A DNA stretch of 64,000 nt from Pyxicephalus adspersus (lineage: Eukaryota > Chordata > Amphibia > Anura > Pyxicephalidae): contig NC_092860.1 of assembly GCF_032062135.1 (NCBI RefSeq), positions 153,884,703 to 153,948,702 on the forward strand. Direction: 5' to 3'. Numbering within the stretch: the first letter of the stretch is position 1; each line of letters begins with the position of its first letter. This document shows positions 34,053-44,457 of this stretch, one piece after another. Under the pieces are notes generated by a model that was not told the origin of the DNA, ran no database searches, and saw only the letters and a list, made by a program, of their open reading frames with translations. A program made the translations under genes and the position numbers.

Positions 34053-36110
34053 AGGAATTTTGGCAATAATTGAATAATTGGGAAACTTGACAAAAGAAAG
34101 TTCTTTCTATAATATTCAATTGCATCAGTCTTAAATAGTCCCAATGTGTTTCACCTCCAAGGGCTTCTTCAGGGAGTGCAGATCTTAAAAGTCTATACAA
34201 AGACGGTTTGTATACAAGTGCAAGATATTGTAGAAACAACATTATATATCAATGTATATTTACATCTAGTTACAGTTGTCATTTATATAATAATAATATA
34301 TGGCTGAATAATTCAGGTGTTTTGATAATGTCTTACATATGGATGGCTGCAACAGAGGTATGTTGGTGGTCTATGTTATGAAAGAACTTAATTATTTGAA
34401 CATTTAGTGACATAATGCTTCCTAAATTAGTTGTGGTTAGTTCAGTGGGTTGAATTGTATGTTTAACAATAAATAAATATATAAAGATAATGAATGATAT
34501 ATGAAAAATGCTGAAACTGGACTACTTACATTTTAATGCAGAAAATAAGTGAAAGACAGGTCCCCTTATTTTCCTGGGGACATAGATAGTAACATTGAAA
34601 GGTTTTGACTATGTTTAAATAGAATGGATTAGAAAGAGGATTAACCTAAGGTTTCATATATTGGGTAGATGTAGTTCACTGAATAATAAGGTGAATAGAG
34701 AGATACATAACAATGGATGCAATGGAGCAGGCATGCTCCCATGTGTATGAGCCGATATTCCACTAAGCTAGTGGCTTCCATTTCCCTCAAGTCCCCACAT
34801 CTAGAAGAAAGAATTCCTGTATATGATCATGAGAGAAGGGTTCCTAGAGCTGTAACTAAGCTTAAGAATGTACTGTAAGTAGCAAGATGCTTACACTTTT
34901 GTATGGCTTGCAAGAAGTTCCAAATACCCTCTCTGCTTTCTTCCCCATTCCCCACTGTTACACGGAGCGTTTTCACACAGAAAGAAATCCCCAGCATCCC
35001 TATAGGTGTACACAGCAGGGCTGTTGGTAAACAACAGAAAGGTGCAAGGCAGGGCTCTGCGATTGACTGGTATATAGAGATCGATGTTTAGGGCATCCCT
35101 GGTATATAGCAATGATTTACCTGGATGTGTTTACAGTAAATATGGGGTGTGTTTAGTGGGCTTGTGTGCACTATAGTATGTATTGATCTTACAATAAATG
35201 CAAATACGTCATCAGACGTTTGAGATATCTAATGAATGTACATGTTACATTGAGCTACAGATACGTAATGAACATACATGTTACAGTGCTTATTAATTGC
35301 CATATAAATTACGTACAGGTAGTAGTAAGAGAGTACATCAATAAACTTTAAAACAATATTGAAAGTGAGCTAATTATGCATTATTACATGTCTCAACAAT
35401 TGTAATACAATGCAAAGTATATATTCATCTTAATGTTGATAAGAGTTATATATATCAGAAACAACATCTTATTGTTGTATTTAGCCATGTCATTATATCC
35501 TATATACTGTATAGCATGGTAACAACATATATAACCATAAATAGAGAAAAACCATAAGTAACCGTAACCAGGCATGCTCCATTGCATCCATTGGTATGTA
35601 ACTCTCTATTCACCTTATTATTCAAAGAACTAAATCTATCCAATATATGAAACCTTAGGTTAATCCTGTTTCTTATCCATTCTATTTAAACATAGTCGAC
35701 ACCTTTCAATGGTTCTATCTACGTCCCCGGAAAGTTAAGGTGACCTGTGTTTTCTGCATTAAAATGTAAGTAGTCCAATTTAGGCTTTTATATATTTTCT
35801 TTATATATTTATTTATATTAAACATACATTTCAACCCACTGAACTATGTTATTTTGACCTTTGCACCACCCAAAACACCTGAATTATTCAACCATATATT
35901 ATTATTGTATCAATGACAACTGTAATATATAGTGTATTATGTATTATGTATTATATGTAAATATATATTTATATATAATGTTGTTTCTACAATATCTTGC
36001 ACTAGTATACAGACCTTAAATTCTTGGAGGCGAAACGCGTCAGAACTATTAACGACTCTTACAGTTTTAAAAATTGTAACTGAATTTGATTCAGAAGTGG
36101 ATGTCTAGAA
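34050..36110. repeat. Large inverted repeat in V2R intron 5
   Basis: The left arm (about 34,050-34,745) is matched in reverse by the right arm (about 35,568-36,110). Landmarks are TGGATGCAATGGAGCAGGCA at the inner edge, AGGTTTCATATATTGGGTAG, TAATGCAGAAAATAAG, and TGTAGAAACAACATTATATA. The spacer is about 820 bp. The right arm has CGAAACGCGTC where the left has a decayed form, a motif common in frog interspersed repeats. Arms differ by many point changes, so it is old, or two copies of one element that inserted head to head. Confidence 0.75.
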
Positions 36111-37138
36111 TATATTTACTCCAGTCAAGCGCTGTTTAAATTAGGCTGGATACCGTATGGGCTCATCTGTACCTTTTTTGATAATTATGTATGAAAACTT
36201 TTATGTATCAATACATAATTAATGCTTTCCCCTCTTTCTTTCATCCCTCCTTCATCCTTCCCCGTCTGCCTATTTAAATTCCCATCAATATTGCATTCTG
36301 CATCTCCAGATCTCTAATGTAAGCTTCTAGAAGTACTCACATCTGTGACCCTAGAACTGTATATTGGACAAAGCTAACTTTTACAACCTTGATACGACCC
36401 CTTATAAAAATGACTATGTTGACAACATGCGGGTGCTTGTGAACACTTTCCCTAATTAGTTTACTAGGGGAATTTAAGGAAATAAAAAGAGAGGCCCAGA
36501 GCGAATGCAATAAAAATAGACTCGGGGGCTCCCTGGGAGTGTGGCAAGGCAGCCAGGTAGTTAAGGAGTTAAGAAGGTTCCAGAAGATAGAAGGAAAAAG
36601 GAGTTGATTGGCCAGGGAGCTGGATAAAGTTGGAGTGGAAAGGAGCTGATAAAGGAAGGATCAGGTTGTGGAGAAGTTCACAGGAATGTAGGGCTAGAAG
36701 CAAGATTAGGCTTCCCATGGTTTTTCCCCCCCCCCCCCCCTCCCCACAATATATAGCATTAGGGCTTAGTTGGCCGTGAGAAGCATCACTGCTGGCAATT
36801 GCAACACTGGGAAGTTGCAGTCAATGGTAGAAAAGGCTCTGCAGGGGATTCTCCAGGCCTCTGTACCCCAGTGAAGCAGGTGTCTACGCTTGCTGGGTGA
36901 AGGCCCCAAAACAATTGCTCATCAGAAAAAACAGTGCACACATTAAGTCTTTAACTCCACTTGGTTCCATTGACTTTATTGAAAAACCACAAAGATTTTC
37001 CAGCATAAGTTTCATTTTTTATACATTTATAATACAAAGCTTCTAGGCTATTAAATAAGATTCCCCTATACCTATCGATGTAATACATTTATTCCATTTA
37101 ATAACTGTAAAAATAAATTCTGTGCTCTTCTCCAACAG
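36111..37138. other. V2R intron 5, 3' part; no element recognised
   Basis: Non-coding, with an AAAAGGAGTTGATTGGCCAG-type purine-rich stretch at 36,480-36,720 and a C run of about 18 at 36,726-36,745. No repeat family assigned. Confidence 0.4.
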
Positions 37139-37401
37139 ACAGTGACATCTGCTACAAATGTCCTGATGACCTGTGGCCAGATGAGAGGAAAGTGAAATGT
37201 ATTCCCAAAACATATGAATATTTGTCCTATGAAATGGATGTCATAACTCAGGCATTTTGTATTATCTCTCTATTATGCTTTGTTGTAACTGTATTTATAA
37301 TGACATTATTCATTCTACAGAGGGAAATACATGGTGGCTGTGGAGGTATTCGCCATCCTGACCTCCAGTGTTGGGTTATTGGGCTGTATATTCTTCCCTA
37401 A
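37139..37401 (+). CDS. V2R exon 6: rest of cysteine-rich domain, TM1 and frame-shifted tail
   Basis: Acceptor CTTCTCCAACAG is followed by the split Asp codon and [20 protein letters not shown] (cysteines 7-9), then [15 protein letters not shown]1 is [20 protein letters not shown]. In an intact V2R this exon encodes all seven helices (roughly 900 bp). Here the frame after FILQ enters TM7-coding DNA out of frame and ends at TAA 37,399-37,401. No further V2R-like sequence corresponding to TM2-TM6 was seen up to 38 kb. Confidence 0.9.
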
Positions 37402-37471
37402 ATGTTACATAATTATCATAAAACCTGAGAAAAATACAAAAAAAATTATACTTAACAAGATCAGATTATAA
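37319..37471 (+). pseudogene. V2R TM7 and C-terminal tail, out of frame
   Basis: In the +1 frame relative to TM1, the DNA reads [20 protein letters not shown], then [30 protein letters not shown] and TAA at 37,469. This is the hallmark V2R TM7 and tail ([17 protein letters not shown]...PKCYIILL.PE.NT). Its preserved frame suggests the deletion that joined it to TM1 is recent. Confidence 0.93.
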
Positions 37472-37538
37472 TTACTTCTCAATTTTTACATTTGCTTGAT
37501 AGACCATAACATTTGTTGACTGGTTCTAAAAAAATGTG

Positions 37539-37544
37539 AATAAA
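37539..37544 (+). terminator. Candidate polyadenylation signal for the V2R gene
   Basis: AATAAA occurs 68 bp after the TM7-frame stop codon. Position is suitable for a short 3' UTR. Such hexamers are common in AT-rich DNA. Confidence 0.35.
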
Positions 37545-37989
37545 CTTACTATTTAGTCTATGTGATGTGACCCAAATCATTTCTGGGATTCTGGCATTTC
37601 TAAGAGATCTTATAAGCTGAAAGTATGACCAATCTCTTGTTGGGACTATCCTCTTTGACCTCCTTTCATCCATCAGACATAACAAGTTTAGTAGATAGGT
37701 AGACGACATTCAGTGGTGGTGTGTTCTGGAAATACATTGGTGAATATGGAGGTAAGGAGGTTTACTATTCCCAGATGTCCTTCATGAAGTTCAACACTGT
37801 AGGTTGCAACACTAAAACACAAACTGCCCACATTGACATCCCCCATGTATAGTAGGCTCATGTGTGTGATAGCAGAATAAAACCAAAGTGAGATTATCTG
37901 TGTACTTCCAGTCTTTAAGGGTTGCCTCAAACTCAGGCTACCGTAGGGTCTAATTATGTTTCCTGATCACCCATTTGACATATCAGTGG
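37545..37989. other. No feature recognised
   Basis: AT-rich non-coding DNA between the V2R gene and an antisense gypsy fragment. Short open frames show no motif. Confidence 0.4.
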
Positions 37990-38990
37990 GAGGCATGTAT
38001 TTTGTTTCACAATAACATGATCTGCAGTTTCAAAAGAAGCATGACCTGGTGGCCCAGGGAAGACAATAAAACCCAGCATTGCATGTGTAAAGCAGCTATT
38101 ACAGGCACGCCCGTTTTAGGGTGAAGTATTGTAGCCAATGGCTGATGATCTGTTACCAATGTACACTTCCTTTCGTAAAGAAAATTGATGAAATCTTTTC
38201 TTGTCCACCAGTGAATAATTTCTTTCAGTGCTTGGTAGCAATCTTGAGACAAATGTCATTGTCCTTTTACTTTTATCCAGAAGAACATAGGATATAACCG
38301 CTCCCAGTCCATATGCGGATGCATTATATGCCAATGTAATTGGCCCAAAGGATTGATATGCACAAGAATATCATCTGATATGACAGGTGTCTTTATTTTT
38401 TGAAATGCCTTGTTACATTGTTCAGTCCATTCATGTATTTGTCCCTTCTGTTGTAGGGGGTTTAAAGGTTGTAGAACCAATGTCAGATTTTGGACAAAAA
38501 GAACTCTAGTCATTCCAGAAAGGATCTGAGCTGTAATACATCTTTAGGGTGCTTGGATTTTCTCCGAAGACTTGAGCAGACCATATTCATCAATAACATG
38601 TCCACAATATTGTATAGAATTTTAAAAGATTGCACACTTTTCTTTGTTAGCTGACAGACCATTTTCATTAAGCCATGCCAGAACTTTTTCTGTTTTCCAA
38701 ATGCTCTGTATCATCCACATCAATCAGAATGATATCATCTAAGTAACACTGCCTATGGGGAATGTTCTGAAGAACTTGATCAATTGATCTTTACCAGGTG
38801 AAATTGCCACTTTCTTCCAGTTCCATAAGTAAGCCTGTGAGAGATCAATTTTGGTAATTTCCATCCACCGGTCAGAGAGGGGAAGATGTCTTCAATTAAA
38901 GCCAATGGATAATTCCCAGTATGCAGCACAGGGTTAATGGTGAACAGAACCATCCTGTTTTATAATAGACACAATAGATGTCCCCTATGT
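37990..38990 (-). mobile_element. Ty3/gypsy RT-RNase H fragment (third gypsy family)
   Basis: On the - strand, CYLDDIILIDVDDTEHLEN (RT YLDD box) lies near 38,710-38,760. It is followed by VLAWLNENGLSANKEKC (about 38,660). The connection FVQNLTLVLQPLNPLQQKGQ and HEWTEQCNKAFQKIKT follow (38,390-38,500). RNase H then shows YNASAYGLGAV, FVSRLLPSTERNYSLVDKK, and TLVTDHQPLATILHPKTG (38,100-38,330). This is gypsy-type, but distinct from the chromovirus at 4-8 kb. Frames are interrupted. No LTR nearby. Confidence 0.88.
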
Positions 38991-39228
38991 ACTCTAGGAA
39001 ATGATCCCATTTGTTTCTAGGTGATCTGTTTCAGTGTCCACTTTTTGGCAAATCCTGTATAGCACTAGATGAGTTTTATGGAATTTAGGTTGTACATTTT
39101 CCTCAAGGCATATATATTAGCTTTAATATGTTTTAGGGGTTCCGAAAACTTACTTATGATGCTTGAGGTAACACAACTTTAATTGTTAACTGATTTTTAA
39201 GTATCAGGTGATACTGAATGAAGCATCT

Positions 39229-39776
39229 TAACCCCCTAGCGGTAATCCCGAGTGTGACTCGGGGTGGCTTTTACATGCAAAACGTGGTAATCCCAAGTCA
39301 CACTCGGGGTAACTTTAGAAGGCCCCCTTACCTTTGCCCCGTGCCCTGTGCTAAAACGGCGATCCGATGGTCTCCCTGTCATGCCGAGGCGCCGGTTTGT
39401 CGGGGGGTGTGGCCGGGCGGGAAATTTAAAAGCAGAATACTGAGTAATCTGTTTTTAAATAAGAAGTTCTGCATTGTGCTTAGCATATCTCTGGAGATGC
39501 AGATCAGCGGCAGCGTCTGTGTGAGGCAGGCGAGACATCACCACTCGCACCACCAGCGAGGATGAGTCATCTTCCTGTTTATGTGAGTGGTGATGTATTG
39601 GGGGGGTGTCTGGGAGAAAAAGTACATTTTTTAATTTTATATTTTATTTTAAGATTACATTGTTGTCTAATATTTCTTTATTTTTTCAAATTATTATTTA
39701 TAATTATGAATTATATTATAATTTATGATTATAATATAATAAATAAATAAATATAATTATCATACCCGGGAGTTAA
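39229..39776 (+). mobile_element. piggyBac-like MITE (copy 3), TTAA-flanked
   Basis: It begins TTAACCCCCTAGCGGTAATC and ends CATACCCGGGAGTTAA; the inner ends are C-rich inverted repeats. The phrases CGAGTGTGACTCGGGG and CAAGTCACACTCGGGG are themselves inverted near the left end. The GGCGGGAAATTTAAAAGCAG region resembles that at 42,480. Non-coding. Confidence 0.7.
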
Positions 39777-40199
39777 TCCTAATATTACAGGCCCACAATA
39801 TAAACAAAAATTTCAATTTAATTTTGTCATTACTGAGACTGCTGACCTGATATATAAGTCCATCTTAATAGGGATTCCTGATATTTGTGGTGTCAGTCAG
39901 ATAACTGAGATAATCAGATCATCATCAGATTGGTCACTGCAAGCAGAGTGATACACTTAAATACTGACCAGTTCTGATACATCATGGTCAGCAACACAGT
40001 AAGGATCAAGGTCATGAATCATAGAAAACAATTATTTTGGTCCAGAAATAATTTTGCAGGCCATCCAGCATGCTGCTTGAATACGTATTCTGATTACACT
40101 TTTTGCAATAGGGCACAATGGAAGTATTTTCTGCAATTTCAATGGATCACTTAGAGGTAATGATATTTTCTGTCAGCAAAATTGTCTGTAAAGTCTACA

Positions 40200-40901
40200 A
40201 ACATTGAAATCACATTGCTCTGCTAGTTCCCATAACAGTCTCATTCACTTGTTGGCTTCATCTGTGAAACTATAATCTTTCAGCTTTGACCAAGGCTTTG
40301 GTGACAGGTGCTCTTCCACGTTTTGTTAGATTACTTCTTTCTTAAACTGCACACCAGGCTGTAAAGCTGCACCATGTTTTTCTGAGGGTGTTAGTAACAT
40401 TAGAATACTGTCCCATTCCCTCTATATAAGTACTTCAGTCTTTAATGGAGCTGGTATACTCCTCCATATATCCAATGTACTCACCATGTTTCTAGATTCT
40501 ACTCAAATCTCACAAAGAAAATTACAGTTTTGTGTTTCCTTTCTTTGTTGTCCTTTTCCAAACAGATAACTTTTTCTTTCGTCATTTTGTTCCTTTTCCA
40601 AGTACGTTTTTCTCACGCAGTCTTGATGCTAGGAGTTCTGTAGCCTTAATCCCAAATCATGTGCCAAATCACTCAACTCATGCTGATCAAATCTCTTACG
40701 AACAGAGTCCTCTTCAATTTCAAAATCTTCATCATTGTTGTCACCTAGTTCATCACCATAAACATGTTTATTAAGAGCGTGTAGTGTAACGAAAACCAGC
40801 ACTGGGATTTCATCTGAATGAGCCATTGAGCATATAACCGATGGTAGACTAGGATACTCTATGTTACATTTACTTTTCTTTTTATATCCTGAAGTTTTCA
40901 C
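40200..40901 (-). pseudogene. Remnant of a repetitive, uncharacterised ORF
   Basis: The - strand frame at 40,629-40,901 contains MAHSDEIPVLVFVTLHALNK, HVYGDELGDNNDEDFEIEED and KRFDQHELSDLAHDLGL. I recognise this as the N-terminus of a repetitive predicted protein found in many animals; its function is unknown to me. A frame-shifted continuation (CVRKTYLEKEQND) lies below 40,630. The stretch EHLSPKPWSKLKDYSFTDEA with LLWELAEQCDFNVC at 40,200-40,320 may belong to it too. Broken by stops. Confidence 0.5.
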
Positions 40902-41289
40902 TATACAAAAATAACAGTCACTGCAATGATCTCCTGGCTCTCACCAAACCATAGGTAGGCCAAATGGCATCTTATCACGTGTTCCCTTTGTCCACATCTG
41001 TAAACCCATTGACACACTGTTTGCACACCTTATGATGGGCCCACGACTTATCTTAATCACCAAGTTTAACTTTGAAATATGAAATATGCCAAATAGGCTT
41101 GCGTGTTCGCCCTTTGACTGGGAATGCTTAAACTGCCATAGATTTAACAAAATGAATCAGGGTTGTTTAGGCACTTACGAAGAGAAACAGTACAGCCAGA
41201 CATAATCTGAAAAAAAAGAAATATGTGTGTAAGTAAAAAAAAAAAATGTTGCTTATTCACTATGTAGAGCAGTGCACAACCTCTGACCA

Positions 41290-42110
41290 GACTAGCCTTT
41301 ACAAATCCATGCTACAGTAATAACATTAATATAAGCAGAGAAAAACATAGTTTGGTGTCCATTACATAGTTTGGTGTCATCTGCAAACACAGAAATGGTA
41401 CTTTTAATCCCAAATTCTTTATCATTTATAAAGATGTTAAACAGTAAAGGTCCCAACACTGAACCCTGGGGTACACCACTAATAACCTTAGACCTTTCAG
41501 AGTATGAATCATTAATCACTAGTCTCTGGAAGTGATCCTTAAGCCAGTTCTCTATCCATTTACAGACTGACTTTTATAAACCTACTAAACCTATCTTGTG
41601 TATTAACTATTTGTGGGGCACAGTGTCAAATGCTTTTGCAAAGACCAGGTACACTATATCAACTGCTATTCCACTGTCTACATGTTTACTTATCTTCTCG
41701 TAAGTAAATTTGTTTGGCAACTTTGTTTTTTTTTTTTAAGCCATGTTGACTATCACTTATAATATTATTTTCTAGTAGAAACACCTCTATGTGGTTCTTT
41801 ATAAAACGCTCTAGGACCTTTACAAATATAGAAGTTAAATTAAACAATCTGAAGTTACTTGTTAATGACTTTGCTCCCTTTTTGAAGATAGATATATACA
41901 ATGGCTTTGAAATAACTGAACTCAGCTCTTTGACGACACGTGGATGTAATCCATCAGGTCCTGTTGCTTTGTTAACCTTAATTTTATCCAAGTTTTTCTT
42001 AATCATATGAATTTTAAGCCATTGTTGATCATTTAAGGCAGTGACATTGCTATTAGCTATTTGGATATTAGCTCTGCCATTTTTCTTTGTGTTGTCCCCA
42101 GTGACCTTTC
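41290..42110 (-). mobile_element. CR1-type LINE reverse transcriptase fragment
   Basis: On the - strand, IKVNKATGPDGLHPRVVKEL (near 41,950) is followed by IFKKGAKSLTSNFRLFNLTS and VKVLERFIKNHIEVFL, then AKAFDTVPH in another frame (about 41,625). RT motif B is VISGVPQGSVLGPLLFNIFI at 41,430-41,490, and VFADDTKLC (the YADD box) lies at about 41,370-41,390. The order and wording match CR1/jockey-type endonuclease-RT elements. Several frameshifts. Confidence 0.88.
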
Positions 42111-42159
42111 CACAGTCAACCTTTGGAGGCCTACATGCTCAGATCTGATCGTTTTGCTA

Positions 42160-42600
42160 TTAACCCCCCTGGCATTCTATTTTTATGTCAAAAGCGTTGC
42201 ATTGTTTTGCGTGGAAAGTTGCTGTTTTAGGCCTGGAGTTCTTAGTAATAACTCCCAGGTATGATAAAATTTGGAACACAAATCATACATTGTAATATAA
42301 TAAATAATTATAAATAATTTTACAAATAAAATTATAAATAAAATATATATTTTTTAATTTTTTTCAAACAACGGTACAATATTAGAATGAACTTTAAGAT
42401 TTATTATTTATTATTTGGATATATTTTTTACAATTTTTTTAATGTGATCAATGTTTTAAAAGCAGGTTAAAATGTAATCTGCTTTTAAATTTCCCGCCAA
42501 GCCACACCTTCCGAAGTAGTGACGTTTCACGCATCACAACGGTCAAGCCTGGTGGTGTGATGCAGAATGCGCTGAGGAGGCCGCTGGATCGAGGAGAGCA
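42160..42600 (+). mobile_element. piggyBac-like MITE (copy 4), 3' end uncertain
   Basis: TTAACCCCCCTGGCATTCTA at the start matches the ends at 11,471 and 47,176. AAAAGCGTTGCATTG follows, as in the AAAAGCGGTAC of those copies. The interior GCTTTTAAATTTCCCGCC is shared with 39.4 kb. The right TTAA end was not found; a LINE fragment follows. Confidence 0.55.
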
Positions 42601-42627
42601 GGTAGGAGTTTTTGTTGGTCTCCGATC

Positions 42628-42830
42628 AGATGGGAAGGTCAATAGACCTTATCTCGTTGCTGCACACCAACTGGTACAATGGCCTGAAAAGTAAGCTATG
42701 CTCCTTTCAATTGATCTACAGAAGACATTTGACAGCCTGTCATGGTTGTATTTATTTTTGGACTTGTCAATCATGGGTTGCGCCCTGCATTTCATTAATC
42801 TTTTACTGTCACTGTATGACAAGCCAACTG
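42628..42830 (+). mobile_element. L1/Tx1-type LINE RT fragment
   Basis: The + frame reads MGRSIDLISLLHTNW and then, in another frame, LLSIDLQKTFDSLSWLYLFL, the first catalytic-Asp block of L1-type RT (SIDLQKAFD). MGCALHFINLLLSLYDKPTG follows. It ends exactly where LTR sequence of chromovirus B begins. Confidence 0.8.
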
Positions 42831-43429
42831 GTGTGGGTGTGTCTCTCTTCATCTATGAGGCAACATATACACGCCCTCTGTTTCTACAGCTTATGGCTGG
42901 ATCTCTGCTACTATTTAAAGCCACTTTCCACTACAGGAGGTTGCCTGAGCAATCTCAAGGTTTTAGCCTGTCTAAACTCATAGTGCAAAGGTGCTTCCTC
43001 TGTTTGCTTTGCTGTGTACCGGACCTTGTTTACTTTCCCTTGGACTTTGCCTGTTTGCCGCCTGACCCTGACCTCTGATTACATTTACGGATTTTTGCCT
43101 GAATGCTGCCTGACCCTGACCTAGGATTACGTTTATGAACTTTTGCCTGATTGCCACCTGACCCAGACCTCGGATCTTGTTTTTTGACTTTCTCTGATTG
43201 CCATCGCCCTCTTGGCCATGCAAGCCCCTTGGTGCTTGCACCGAGTACCCTGACCCCTCTGGTCAGCTGTCACTGACCTGGGGGGTGCTCTGGAGTGGCA
43301 CCTGGCAGCTACCCTGCGGCCCAAGCCTATCCTCAGAGGGTCTAGTGAGGACTAGGTAACTGCTTAGTTATGACCCTCTGGAGCATACCCAGTCAGTGGC
43401 ACAGTGGGTCCACACCCGCATGCATTATA
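42831..43429 (+). repeat. Chromovirus B 5' LTR (first ~146 bp missing)
   Basis: It matches 7,689-8,148 and ends GCATTATA against GCATTACA in copy A. The interior has three imperfect units of about 47 bp (CCTGACCCTGACCTCTGATT... type) at about 43,060-43,200, where copy A has one and a half. Confidence 0.85.
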
Positions 43430-43442
43430 GTTTGCTCAGGCC

Positions 43443-43567
43443 ATGGACTCTGCTGATCCGGACCTTCCCAGTACCACTGAATTATGCTAGAAGTTGGCTC
43501 AGCAGCGTGAGAGTCAGGATCACATATTTTCCTCCCTACACAATGTGAATATGCGCCTGAATGATCC
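43443..43567 (+). pseudogene. Chromovirus B gag start
   Basis: ATG 14 bp after the LTR opens MDSADPDLPSTTELC and then hits TAG near 43,488. The frame continues with QQRESQDHIFSSLHNVNMRL to the gap. It shows the gag N-terminus absent from copy A. Confidence 0.7.
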
Positions 43568-44457
43568 NNNNNNNNNNNNNNNNNNNNNNNNNNNNNNNNN
43601 NNNNNNNNNNNNNNNNNNNNNNNNNNNNNNNNNNNNNNNNNNNNNNNNNNNNNNNNNNNNNNNNNNNNNNNNNNNNNNNNNNNNNNNNNNNNNNNNNNNN
43701 NNNNNNNNNNNNNNNNNNNNNNNNNNNNNNNNNNNNNNNNNNNNNNNNNNNNNNNNNNNNNNNNNNNNNNNNNNNNNNNNNNNNNNNNNNNNNNNNNNNN
43801 NNNNNNNNNNNNNNNNNNNNNNNNNNNNNNNNNNNNNNNNNNNNNNNNNNNNNNNNNNNNNNNNNNNNNNNNNNNNNNNNNNNNNNNNNNNNNNNNNNNN
43901 NNNNNNNNNNNNNNNNNNNNNNNNNNNNNNNNNNNNNNNNNNNNNNNNNNNNNNNNNNNNNNNNNNNNNNNNNNNNNNNNNNNNNNNNNNNNNNNNNNNN
44001 NNNNNNNNNNNNNNNNNNNNNNNNNNNNNNNNNNNNNNNNNNNNNNNNNNNNNNNNNNNNNNNNNNNNNNNNNNNNNNNNNNNNNNNNNNNNNNNNNNNN
44101 NNNNNNNNNNNNNNNNNNNNNNNNNNNNNNNNNNNNNNNNNNNNNNNNNNNNNNNNNNNNNNNNNNNNNNNNNNNNNNNNNNNNNNNNNNNNNNNNNNNN
44201 NNNNNNNNNNNNNNNNNNNNNNNNNNNNNNNNNNNNNNNNNNNNNNNNNNNNNNNNNNNNNNNNNNNNNNNNNNNNNNNNNNNNNNNNNNNNNNNNNNNN
44301 NNNNNNNNNNNNNNNNNNNNNNNNNNNNNNNNNNNNNNNNNNNNNNNNNNNNNNNNNNNNNNNNNNNNNNNNNNNNNNNNNNNNNNNNNNNNNNNNNNNN
44401 NNNNNNNNNNNNNNNNNNNNNNNNNNNNNNNNNNNNNNNNNNNNNNNNNNNNNNNNN
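43568..44457. other. Assembly gap (890 N)
   Basis: Unbroken run of N. In copy A the matching interval would hold gag, the zinc knuckle and protease. Long open frames across this interval are artefacts of N. Confidence 1.

Larger units (their letters stand above)
25122..37471 (+). pseudogene. Vomeronasal type-2 receptor (V2R)-like gene lacking TM2-TM6
   Basis: V2Rs are class C GPCRs of vomeronasal neurons that bind peptides or amino acids through a venus-flytrap ectodomain. Six exons (25,122-25,366; 26,286-26,577; 27,976-28,764; 29,705-29,917; 33,033-33,156; 37,139-37,401) join in frame with GT/AG sites at every junction. Exons 2 and 5 are 292 and 124 bp, sizes usual for this family. The joined frame is 641 codons: hydrophobic signal peptide (about residues 1-20), flytrap domain, a cysteine-rich linker with all nine expected cysteines, and TM1 (about 592-614). 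Exon 6 then passes straight into TM7 coding sequence in the +1 frame, so TM2-TM6 are lost and the frame stops after a 27-residue tail. It is either a recently broken gene or a gene for a one-pass ectodomain protein. Confidence 0.9.

Noticed and set aside
37402..38000. Search for displaced TM2-TM6 exons downstream
   Set aside because: No V2R-like text was seen; the region ends in an antisense gypsy fragment.
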